Below are positions 1-5,856 of a stretch of 9,233 bases of DNA, piece by piece. The notes below the pieces were generated by a model that worked only from the letters and a program-made list of their open reading frames with translations, was not told the origin of the DNA and did not search any database. The position numbers and the translations under genes are program-made. Origin of the DNA: Candidatus Thalassarchaeaceae archaeon (GTDB lineage Archaea > Thermoplasmatota > Poseidoniia > Poseidoniales > Thalassarchaeaceae); the NCBI GenBank assembly GCA_029250425.1, contig JAQXFF010000349.1, forward strand, positions 1-9,233. The letters are read 5' to 3'. The first letter of the stretch is position 1, and each line of letters opens with the position of its first letter.

Positions 1-92
1 ACAACGAAGGGCTGGTCCTTTTCCCTCTCATAATCAAATACGCCATGCTTACCTTTGAGTTTGTAATTCTCTACAGCAATGATTGTACTCAC
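1..92 (-). CDS. folB: Dihydroneopterin aldolase FolB, N-terminal fragment
   Basis: This is a gene start cut by the left edge; 30 codons are visible. Reading leftward from a GTG at 92-90, the translation begins MSTIIAVENYKLKG and continues into KHGVFDYEREKDQPFVV. The G-x-HGV-(5-6)-ER-(3)-QPF-V pattern is the N-terminal signature of bacterial-type dihydroneopterin aldolase, the folate-pathway enzyme that cleaves 7,8-dihydroneopterin to 6-hydroxymethyl-dihydropterin and glycolaldehyde. The Glu in the YER stretch matches the family's active-site acid. The start is supported by a GAGGTGAT ribosome binding site (96-103) that overlaps the stop codon of the upstream prolyl isomerase gene, 9 bp away, so the two are probably co-translated. 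Only the first quarter of the family's usual ~120 residues is present, so the identification rests on one motif. Archaea more often use an unrelated MptD-type aldolase for this step. Confidence 0.7.
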   Translation of the reverse strand, partial: MSTIIAVENYKLKGKHGVFDYEREKDQPFV

Positions 93-95
93 AGT

Positions 96-103
96 ATCAC
101 CTC
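96..103 (-). promoter_or_regulatory. Shine-Dalgarno site for folB, nested in the ppiC stop
   Basis: On the minus strand GAGGTGAT lies 3 nt before the GTG at 92. Its GA are the last two bases of the TGA (104-102) that ends the prolyl isomerase gene. It is a near-complete match to the anti-SD complement GGAGGTGAT and decides the GTG start, since there is no ATG nearby in that frame. Confidence 0.7.
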
Positions 104-401
104 ATTCCTCTCTTTCGTGAACCCAAATCAAATGATATCCGAATTCCGTCTTAACAAACCGATCAACTTCTTTGAGAGGCTGTTCAAAACAGGCGGCACT
201 GAATTCCCGAACCATTTGGCGCTCGTGAAACCAACCGAGATCCCCGCCGCTTTGTCCACTTGGGCATGAGCTGTATTTTTTGGCCGCCTTTTGGAATGTT
301 TTCAGAGGTTTCCTCGCGGTCTGAATTTCTGCAAGCAAGCGAACCGCATCAGATTTCTGACGTAGCAAGATGTGGCTGGCGTGTGCTCTACGTGCAGCCA
401 T
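102..401 (-). CDS. ppiC: Parvulin-type peptidyl-prolyl cis-trans isomerase (PpiC/Par10-like)
   Basis: A 99-residue, single-domain parvulin that catalyses cis-trans isomerisation of Xaa-Pro bonds. No signal peptide or membrane segment is visible, so it should act in the cytoplasm. The family pattern is complete: A-HASHILL at residues 6-13 with catalytic His10, KYSSCPSG at 42-49 with Cys46, GGDLGWF at 52-58, QMV--F at 62-67, and the closing FGYHLI at 87-92 with His90. The length matches minimal E. coli PpiC (93 residues). The frame stays open upstream to 452, but those 17 codons overlap the end of the peptidase gene. The ATG at 401, 4 nt after a GGGGATGA site, gives a clean N-terminus. It lies 4 bp after the peptidase stop, so it is probably in the same transcript, and a folding helper beside an exported peptidase would make sense only if it acts before export. 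Confidence 0.9.
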   Translation of the reverse strand: MAARRAHASHILLRQKSDAVRLLAEIQTARKPLKTFQKAAKKYSSCPSGQSGGDLGWFHERQMVREFSAACFEQPLKEVDRFVKTEFGYHLIWVHEREE

Positions 402-405
402 ACAA

Positions 406-2154
406 TCATCCCCAGGCCAACCAAGCAGCGTAAGAACCGTAGATGATTCCACTGACTGCTAGAGATTCTTCGTTGAAGCGATCCATATCGTCATGGAAGG
501 TATGATATTCCCAAGAACCGGACCCATAGCAGACGATTGCACGACCACGCTCATCACTATCTTGCTGTTGAATATCATAGACAAAAGGTCCGTGGTCAGA
601 ATTGTACGGCATACCATCACTCGCCCCTTTTGCTCCATCAAGGGTTTGCGTGTTGATTGTGTACCTGTCAGCCAAACCCTTCGGATTTTCTTGTTTGAAT
701 TGGTCAACAATTTGGTTGATGTATTTCATATCACGAGCGTCGTTACCAAACATCCACAGGCTGTTACCACGAGTATCAAGGTCAATATCGACATGGTTCA
801 TGTCTAGATTGATGTATAATCTAAGATTTTCTTGCAGTTGTCCAAGATAGGATGCAACGTAGGCTTTGGAGCCATGCAATCCTTCTTCCTCTCCACCCCA
901 TGTGCAGAACTTCATGGTGTAATACGGCTCACCTTTACTCTCCGCCATATTGGCGAATTGGCGAGCCAATTCGAGTACAGTGGCAGATCCTGATGTGTCA
1001 TCTACGGCACCGGGTCCGTTGTAGACCGTGTCGTGATGCCCACCGAAAATAATCAACTCATCTGTTTGGCCAGGAAGAATACCGCAAGGAGCTTTGACAT
1101 CACGCTCGCCTTGATTGTCAACATTCACAATCATTCGAATTAATCCTTCACCATTGACGACATCATCGCGAATTTGTTCCCCGGCTTGGTCACTGACCAT
1201 CATGAATGGGATGCCGGGTGGCATGTTCTCAAATTGACTCGTATCGACCGATTTGAAGTAGGGGACACATCGACCTTCATCACCGGGGATTTTGCAATTG
1301 TTGGGTGGGTTTTCTCCCCCTGTTGGATCCCAAGTCACAAGGATGAGTCCATACAAATCATTCTCCTGTGCCTTGATGAAGAGTTGGGTGTTGCTTGAAA
1401 CTCCTCCTTGCCCAAAGACCATGCCAATACTTGCTGAGGCATTCTCCCAGGTTCCGTCATCACTGGCATTGCCTAAATCGACAACAGGAATCTGGTCTTG
1501 ATACTGGTAATCAGCTGACCCTGAATATCCTTGGAGGACAAAGTCAGTTCTGTGGGCAAATATCGTCTCTTGGCTAAAGGGGTCGGTTAACCCACAGGGG
1601 GGGAAACCGATTCCAGGCATACAAATCGATAGTATCGGCTCTTCTTGAATTTCAAACATTGGAACTGCAAATGAATTGGGTTCGATTGACAATCCAAAAT
1701 CTGAGAAATTATCCAAATTGGATTGTGCTGCTGCGTGTTCAGAAGCCGAACCACTCATTCGACCCTGCCACTCGGAATCTCCCAGTGCGACTAAACCTTC
1801 AGCAAAGGCTCGTGCCTGCGCAGAATCGAAATCAATCAGTTCACCATCAAATTCGTCTTCTGAAAACCAGCCAACGATTGTACCGCCGAACAGAATGGCT
1901 GTGATACTTCCACCTACAATGAGCATCACAGTCACGGCAATGACGGGAACGGTTGCCCATGGAAACCGCTCTTGAAATGTGCTGGAATCGTTTACCGTAG
2001 CCACGGATTCAACAGAGGTGGATGGCGCGGATGGCGCTGACTTGTCATTCCAAATCAGAGCTGCAATACGTTCGTCTTTGGTTCGAGGCACATTGATGCC
2101 CCGTTCTTTGAGTATTTTCCCCAATTCAACGTGAGAATGGTCATCATATCGCAT
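406..2154 (-). CDS. Membrane-anchored M28-family zinc peptidase with SAP-like N-terminus and PA domain
   Basis: A 582-residue protein with three parts. Residues ~7-35 (ELGKILKERGI, then TKDERIAALI) resemble a SAP helix-turn-helix motif. One strongly hydrophobic segment follows at ~68-96. The rest is extracytoplasmic if the N-terminus stays inside. A protease-associated (PA) domain fits residues ~205-345. The M28 catalytic core follows with the full di-zinc set: GGHHDT (His373, Asp375), GAVDDTSG (Asp385), GGEEEGLHGS (Glu422 as general base, Glu423), INLDMN (Asp451) and EYHTFHDD (His551). The family removes N-terminal amino acids or dipeptides, or acts as a carboxypeptidase; the exact specificity cannot be read from sequence. 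A likely role is degrading extracellular peptides. The ATG at 2154 is the only good start: an AAGGAGG site sits 7 nt upstream and a stop lies in frame just above it. No frameshift or missing ligand is seen. Confidence 0.92.
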   Translation of the reverse strand: MRYDDHSHVELGKILKERGINVPRTKDERIAALIWNDKSAPSAPSTSVESVATVNDSSTFQERFPWATVPVIAVTVMLIVGGSITAILFGGTIVGWFSEDEFDGELIDFDSAQARAFAEGLVALGDSEWQGRMSGSASEHAAAQSNLDNFSDFGLSIEPNSFAVPMFEIQEEPILSICMPGIGFPPCGLTDPFSQETIFAHRTDFVLQGYSGSADYQYQDQIPVVDLGNASDDGTWENASASIGMVFGQGGVSSNTQLFIKAQENDLYGLILVTWDPTGGENPPNNCKIPGDEGRCVPYFKSVDTSQFENMPPGIPFMMVSDQAGEQIRDDVVNGEGLIRMIVNVDNQGERDVKAPCGILPGQTDELIIFGGHHDTVYNGPGAVDDTSGSATVLELARQFANMAESKGEPYYTMKFCTWGGEEEGLHGSKAYVASYLGQLQENLRLYINLDMNHVDIDLDTRGNSLWMFGNDARDMKYINQIVDQFKQENPKGLADRYTINTQTLDGAKGASDGMPYNSDHGPFVYDIQQQDSDERGRAIVCYGSGSWEYHTFHDDMDRFNEESLAVSGIIYGSYAAWLAWG

Positions 2155-2161
2155 TTGAAGG

Positions 2162-2168
2162 CCTCCTT
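2162..2168 (-). promoter_or_regulatory. Strong Shine-Dalgarno site for the M28 peptidase
   Basis: The minus strand reads AAGGAGG followed by 7 nt and then the ATG at 2154. It lies in the 55-bp spacer between ubiX and the peptidase gene. It is the only ribosome binding site in the leftward run that is not embedded in the end of the gene before it, so this gene may be translated independently of ubiX. No convincing TATA box is visible in the spacer. Confidence 0.75.
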
Positions 2169-2209
2169 ACAATTCACCATGCAACGTCGTCATTCTTCAA
2201 GGCACGGGT

Positions 2210-2782
2210 CTATTGTACCTCTTCACCGGTCCATCGCTTGCCAAGGGAATGTTCAATGCCCATTTGATCTAGTATTCGGGCAACTACGAAGTCAACAAGA
2301 TCTTCGATACTCTGTGGGCCATGGTAAAATCCAGGGCTTGCAGGAAGGATAACAACACCCCAGTTGGAAAGTTTAGCCATATTTTCCAAATGGACGGTTG
2401 CATATGGGGCCTCACGCGGGACTACAATGAGTGGGCGGCGTTCCTTGAGTGCAACAAGAGCAGATCTCGTAACCAAGTTGTCAGAAATCCCTGCTGCGAT
2501 TTTACCAATTGTCGTACCACTGGCTGGGCAGACAACATAATGAGCAATTTTTGCAGAACCTGAGGCTGAACGTGCAGCAAGATTGTCATTATCTTCTAGA
2601 GAAACACCGGGAATACTTGCCAAATCAGTCGCAGAGATGCCCAATTCAAGATCGAGGTTGATTGCTCCTTCACGGGTCACGATGAGGAGCACCTCCCATC
2701 CAGCATCAGACAATGCACGCAACAAGCGTTCTGCATACAGTGCGCCTGAAGCACCGGTAATCGCAACAACTGCCTCTGGCAT
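2210..2782 (-). CDS. ubiX: UbiX/Pad1-type flavin prenyltransferase
   Basis: This 190-residue protein makes prenylated FMN, the cofactor of UbiD-type decarboxylases, by joining a dimethylallyl group to FMN. The length is normal for the family. The flavin-binding start AITGASGALYAERLL (residues 7-21, Ser12 in GASG) is intact, followed by VCPASGTTIGKIAAGISDNL (84-103), Lys113, VPREAP (121-126, Arg123), GFYHGP (151-156, Tyr153) and Arg169. Spacing between Lys113, Arg123, Tyr153 and Arg169 equals that of the active-site set known from Pseudomonas UbiX. No UbiD partner is in the window. Possible clients are a quinone-pathway decarboxylase or, in an archaeon, the UbiD-like decarboxylase of the modified mevalonate pathway. 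The ATG at 2782 lies 10 bp after the aminotransferase stop, with a GAGG site overlapping that stop. Confidence 0.93.
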   Translation of the reverse strand: MPEAVVAITGASGALYAERLLRALSDAGWEVLLIVTREGAINLDLELGISATDLASIPGVSLEDNDNLAARSASGSAKIAHYVVCPASGTTIGKIAAGISDNLVTRSALVALKERRPLIVVPREAPYATVHLENMAKLSNWGVVILPASPGFYHGPQSIEDLVDFVVARILDQMGIEHSLGKRWTGEEVQ

Positions 2783-2792
2783 TACTCACGCC

Positions 2793-3923
2793 TCAAGCAA
2801 TTCCTTCTTGAATGCTTGTTAGGAACTGTGACAGGACTGGCATCGCCGCTTCAAATGATTCTGAATCTGCTCCCCAGGCGACCCGTAGGTAATCGCTTAG
2901 TTCAGCATGAAACATTCCCCCGGGTGTTGCTAAAAGGCCCAATGGTTGCCCATATTTGGCCAATGCTTGAACCGCATCCGTGCCAATTGAGAATGCACCA
3001 AATATGCCGAAAGGAGGCGGCGTCCATTCAATTCCATGAGTTTTGAGAACTTCCAACAACTTTGGGAGATTATTTTTTCTTGCCTCCCAAATCGCCTCAA
3101 GAGATTCGTCCAAACGCGGGAAAACAGCACCTGCGATGGCTACTGAAGGTGAACTGGCCATACCCTGCAGATTTTGGAATGCATGTTTTGCGTTCCGAAT
3201 AAATTTAGGATCTCCAATAATCCATCCAAATCGCAGTGCTCCAAGGCCATAAGTCTTGGTTAAGGAGTTCACAGATATCGCATTATCTGAGCGCAAATAC
3301 ATCGGTCTATAGAATTCGGTACCTCTCGCCGCATCTAAATATACCTCGTCGGACACAATATTGACTCCTGCTTTTTCCGTGACATCGATTAACCAATCCT
3401 GATCATCCTCAGAAATCATCTCTCCAGTTGGATTCATGACTGGTGTGAGTACGATGGCCCCAACCTTCGGTAGGATGTCCAGGACTTCCTTGCGGTTCAG
3501 CGTCCACGGTCCTGAATTAGGCCCTCGATGGAAAGGGATGACTTCGCACCCTAGCAATCTAGCACATTGGGATACTACGGCGAAAGAGGGCATTTCCACA
3601 CCCACAGCTCGAGGCCCATTTTCCGGTAGTGCTGCTAAAATTGCCAGGGAAAGAGATTGACAGGTTCCATGCGCAATACAAACACGGTCCAAATCTATAT
3701 TGTGACGTTCTGCAACCCATTTTGCAGGGTTTCGGCCACTATCCCAGAATCCCAAAAGAGCCTCGGATTCCAAGTTAAAATCCCATGAATGTGCAAATCC
3801 AGATTGTGAAAGATCGTATGGACGATTCTCCTGAAGTCGAGGAACGTACCATGAGAGATAATCAACAGGTGGAATTTCATCACCGCTAACCGGTCCACCC
3901 AGTCGCGGTTCCACTTGTATCAC
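2793..3923 (-). CDS. Class I/II pyridoxal-phosphate aminotransferase
   Basis: A 376-residue fold-type I aminotransferase with the full PLP-binding set: NPTG at 164-167, SDEVYLD at 191-197 (Asp192 for the pyridine nitrogen, Tyr195), SLTKTYGLGALRFGW at 220-234 with the Schiff-base Lys223 and phosphate-binding Arg231, and YLRVAWG at 345-351 with Arg347 as likely substrate-carboxylate anchor. It should transfer an amino group between an amino acid and a 2-oxoacid in the cytoplasm, but the amino donor cannot be told from sequence. The N-terminus (YLSWYVPRLQ, then YDLSQSG) is the short form seen in the broad 'PLP-dependent aminotransferase' group rather than in AspC or HisC. The start is a GTG at 3923 that overlaps the TGA of the membrane-protein gene upstream as GTGA. 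No separate ribosome binding site is evident, which suggests translational coupling. Confidence 0.9.
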   Translation of the reverse strand: MIQVEPRLGGPVSGDEIPPVDYLSWYVPRLQENRPYDLSQSGFAHSWDFNLESEALLGFWDSGRNPAKWVAERHNIDLDRVCIAHGTCQSLSLAILAALPENGPRAVGVEMPSFAVVSQCARLLGCEVIPFHRGPNSGPWTLNRKEVLDILPKVGAIVLTPVMNPTGEMISEDDQDWLIDVTEKAGVNIVSDEVYLDAARGTEFYRPMYLRSDNAISVNSLTKTYGLGALRFGWIIGDPKFIRNAKHAFQNLQGMASSPSVAIAGAVFPRLDESLEAIWEARKNNLPKLLEVLKTHGIEWTPPPFGIFGAFSIGTDAVQALAKYGQPLGLLATPGGMFHAELSDYLRVAWGADSESFEAAMPVLSQFLTSIQEGIA

Positions 3924-4660
3924 CGTTGGTTAATTTTCGCCAATAGTCGCAACATTTCAAGGTAAATCCAAACTACAGTCACGAGAAGTCCGAAAACAGC
4001 ACGCCACTCGAGTTTTTTTGGTGCCCCATTTTCAACGCCTCGCTCTATGAAATCAAAATCGGCCGCTAAACAAAGCGCTCCAAGTCCGATGACAAGCAAA
4101 GAAAAACCAATCCCAATCGGTCCACTGCCGTGGATATAGGGGATTTGAGGGCCTCCGACCAAAGCGAAAATGAGGGTGATCATGTAAACGAGGAAGACTG
4201 CAGACATGGCGCTGTATACAGCGATTCTGAAGTTATCATTCACATTGATGATGCCCATTCGATAGATGACTAACATCCCTCCAAATACAGCCGCTGTCAA
4301 TAGGAATGCTTGGATTGCGATTCCAGGATATGCGGCTTCAAATAATGTGGTTATCCCTCCAAGGAATAGCCCTTGAAGAGCCGCATATGTGAGTACGGCA
4401 ATTGGATTCTCTGCCAATCCTGTGAATAGCATCACAAAGAAGAATATGAATCCAGCAACCCATCCGACAACGCTCAGCATGAACGCCAACTCGGTATTTC
4501 CTGTGATGAATAGGCCAAAAACAGAGATTCCGCTGGCCATCATCACGAAGAATGTGAGCAATCCCTTTTCGGCAACACCTTCAATGGTCATCTTATCTTC
4601 AATCAAATCTTGAATCGTGAAAACCGAATCATTCAGTGCAGGGTTGCTCGTACGGTACAT
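3920..4660 (-). CDS. Seven-TM Bax inhibitor-1/YccA family membrane protein
   Basis: Taken from the ATG at 4660, this is a 246-residue integral membrane protein with about seven hydrophobic segments (~31-52, 58-80, 86-108, 113-133, 145-169, 181-200, 219-241). The N-terminal YRTSNPAL and C-terminal ADFDFIERGVENGAPKK and EWRAVFGLLVTVVWIYLEML stretches are typical of the prokaryotic BI-1/YccA subgroup that begins with an xRSSNPxL motif. Some members (Bacillus YetJ) leak calcium in a pH-dependent way, with paired Asp residues near the C-terminus; Asp201 and Asp203 lie in the right area. The function in this host is unknown. The frame is open upstream to 4870 but overlaps lipB. An ATG at 4699 (14-bp overlap with lipB, weak AGGT before it) is an alternative start adding 13 residues. 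I prefer 4660 because it matches family N-termini, although it has no clear ribosome binding site. Confidence 0.85.
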   Translation of the reverse strand: MYRTSNPALNDSVFTIQDLIEDKMTIEGVAEKGLLTFFVMMASGISVFGLFITGNTELAFMLSVVGWVAGFIFFFVMLFTGLAENPIAVLTYAALQGLFLGGITTLFEAAYPGIAIQAFLLTAAVFGGMLVIYRMGIINVNDNFRIAVYSAMSAVFLVYMITLIFALVGGPQIPYIHGSGPIGIGFSLLVIGLGALCLAADFDFIERGVENGAPKKLEWRAVFGLLVTVVWIYLEMLRLLAKINQR

Positions 4661-4685
4661 ACAACTACGCAGAAATCGGTAGTTC

Positions 4686-5327
4686 TCAAGACTTCGCATC
4701 CAACCTGTTGATTGAATCTTGCATCGATAGTAGCAAGGCCTCGGTGATTTCGTCTGCTGCCATTTCAAATCCCAACCGATCCAGTGAAGTTGTGGTACCC
4801 GCACTAAGGCCACATCCGTCAAGGGCTTCGACTCTACCTTTCGGAGTTGCGAAGTTGATGGTAAAACCATGCCTAGAGACCCATTTTCTGAATGCCAAAC
4901 CTACGGAACCGATTTTGGCCCCCTGTACCCAAACGCCTTGCATTCGTTCGTCGGTTCTTGCCTCTACATCCAGAATGGCTAGTGATGAAATCACCCATTG
5001 TTCCAATTTTGATGTGATGTGTTTGACATTCGCTTCCCCTTCTAAATCCCATTTGATAATTGGATATACAACCAATTGTCCAGGTCCATGCCACGTAATC
5101 CCCCCTCCTCGATCAACATCAGTTGTTGGGTAATCAGAAGGAACAACGACCTTGTCGCGGCGAGCAGCAGGTCCAATGGTAACAATCTCAGGATGACTGC
5201 AGATTAGAATGGTGTCAGGAATTTCATTCTGCAATCGTTGCTGTTGTAGTTCGCGCATCAGCAATTCTATTTTTGCATAATCTGTATGGCCCAATCGACG
5301 AACGTCAACTTCCCGTTCACCCGCCAT
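4686..5327 (-). CDS. lipB: Octanoyltransferase LipB (lipoate biosynthesis)
   Basis: This 213-residue enzyme of the LipB/LplA fold moves an octanoyl group from a carrier onto the lysine of lipoyl domains, after which LipA adds sulfur. The family signatures are present: TIGPAA at 50-55, the TDVDRGGGITWHGPGQLVVY block at 69-88, GAKIGSVGLAF at 136-146 with catalytic Lys138, HGFTINFA at 153-160, and GCGL at 171-174 with catalytic Cys172. The Lys plus Cys pair favours LipB over lipoate-protein ligase LplA, which lacks the Cys. The E2 at 7285-8577 is an evident target. The ATG at 5327 has no Shine-Dalgarno sequence, only a C-rich leader, which fits a leaderless or short-leader message as first gene of the leftward run. 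The bacterial donor is octanoyl-ACP; the donor in an archaeon without a standard fatty-acid synthase would be unclear. Confidence 0.93.
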   Translation of the reverse strand: MAGEREVDVRRLGHTDYAKIELLMRELQQQRLQNEIPDTILICSHPEIVTIGPAARRDKVVVPSDYPTTDVDRGGGITWHGPGQLVVYPIIKWDLEGEANVKHITSKLEQWVISSLAILDVEARTDERMQGVWVQGAKIGSVGLAFRKWVSRHGFTINFATPKGRVEALDGCGLSAGTTTSLDRLGFEMAADEITEALLLSMQDSINRLDAKS

Positions 5328-5394
5328 GATGCGGGGTGGGGACGGCAGGGCATGAAGTCAATGGATTCAATAACAGGCTTTCAGAGCCAAGGAT
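5328..5394. promoter_or_regulatory. Divergent promoter region between lipB and the TerB-like gene
   Basis: These 67 bp must hold promoters for both the leftward lipB run and the rightward TerB-like gene, because the two starts face away from each other. The lipB-proximal half is G-rich on the plus strand (5331-5350). The TerB-proximal half is AT-richer, with TTCAATAA at about 5366-5373, 22-29 bp before the TerB ATG, where a TATA box for a leaderless archaeal message would lie. The reverse reading TTATTGAA could serve lipB with a short leader. An imperfect 13-bp dyad GGCTTTCAGAGCC (5376-5388) follows. The assignment of elements is inference; only the divergent arrangement is certain. Confidence 0.4.
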
Positions 5395-5856
5395 ATGCTC
5401 CCTGACACATTGCACATGTTCGATAAGGAAGACCGCAAAGCATACTGTCGTGTGCTGGCTGCTGTTGCCCTAGCAGATGGACGTGTATCTACCGAGGAAT
5501 TTGCCAATTACGAGTCGCGTATGGGGATGGCACTTCTTCCGCCTGAAGAGAGGGTCATTTTACGTCAAGAGTTGAAGCGTGGCCGTAGTTTCATCAATGC
5601 TGCTGATCACATGCATCCAGCCCATCTTCGAATTGCATTGCGTGATGCATTGTTGATGGCTGCTGCTGACGGACACTATGATGCGCGTGAAATGGATGTT
5701 GTCAAGGAACTCGCGAAAAAGGCCTCTTTCTCTGAAGCAGATTTGGAGGAACTATACGATTGGATTGATGAAGGCTGGACCTGGATGAAGAAAGGTCGTC
5801 AAGTCCTTTCCTTACCAGAGGATATCCACCACTGGGGAACGGTCTACGAATCCTAA
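5395..5856 (+). CDS. TerB-like (tellurite-resistance TerB/DjlA N-terminal fold) protein
   Basis: A 153-residue, mostly helical soluble protein, the only rightward gene here. Two related halves carry acidic ADG turns: ALADGRVSTEE at 25-35 and AAADGHYDAREMDVVKELA at 89-107. This paired (A-ADG-x-x-x-x-E) layout is the hallmark of TerB-like domains, a helical bundle that can bind metal through the acidic residues and occurs both in tellurite/stress systems and as an orphan housekeeping protein. The C-terminal tail (GWTWMKKGRQ, then SLPEDIHHWG, ~127-148) extends beyond the domain and contains three Trp, which suggests a subgroup-specific contact surface. No signal peptide or membrane segment is seen, and no other ter gene is nearby, so tellurite resistance should not be assumed. 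AAGGA lies only 2 nt from the ATG, so the start may be leaderless; Met8 (5416) is an alternative. Confidence 0.75.
   Translation: MLPDTLHMFDKEDRKAYCRVLAAVALADGRVSTEEFANYESRMGMALLPPEERVILRQELKRGRSFINAADHMHPAHLRIALRDALLMAAADGHYDAREMDVVKELAKKASFSEADLEELYDWIDEGWTWMKKGRQVLSLPEDIHHWGTVYES

Noticed and set aside
2155..2209. The 55-bp spacer before the M28 gene as a terminator or promoter; it holds a small AGGCCT palindrome.
   Set aside because: The palindrome is part of the GGAGG ribosome binding site context, and no T-tract, stable hairpin or TATA-like box is visible.
4013..4019. A run of seven T on the plus strand (A on the coding strand) in the BI-1 protein gene, a possible slippage site or sequencing-error hotspot.
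   Set aside because: The frame is intact on both sides, encoding the family-conserved APKKLEW stretch, so there is no sign of frameshift.
4661..4870. The 70-codon upstream extension of the BI-1 membrane-protein frame.
   Set aside because: It overlaps lipB, has no family resemblance, and the family N-terminus (RTSNPAL) begins right after the ATG at 4660.
5395..5856. A tellurite-resistance or phage-defence (ter) system.
   Set aside because: Only a single TerB-like domain is present; none of TerC, TerD or TerY is in the window and the neighbours are central metabolism.
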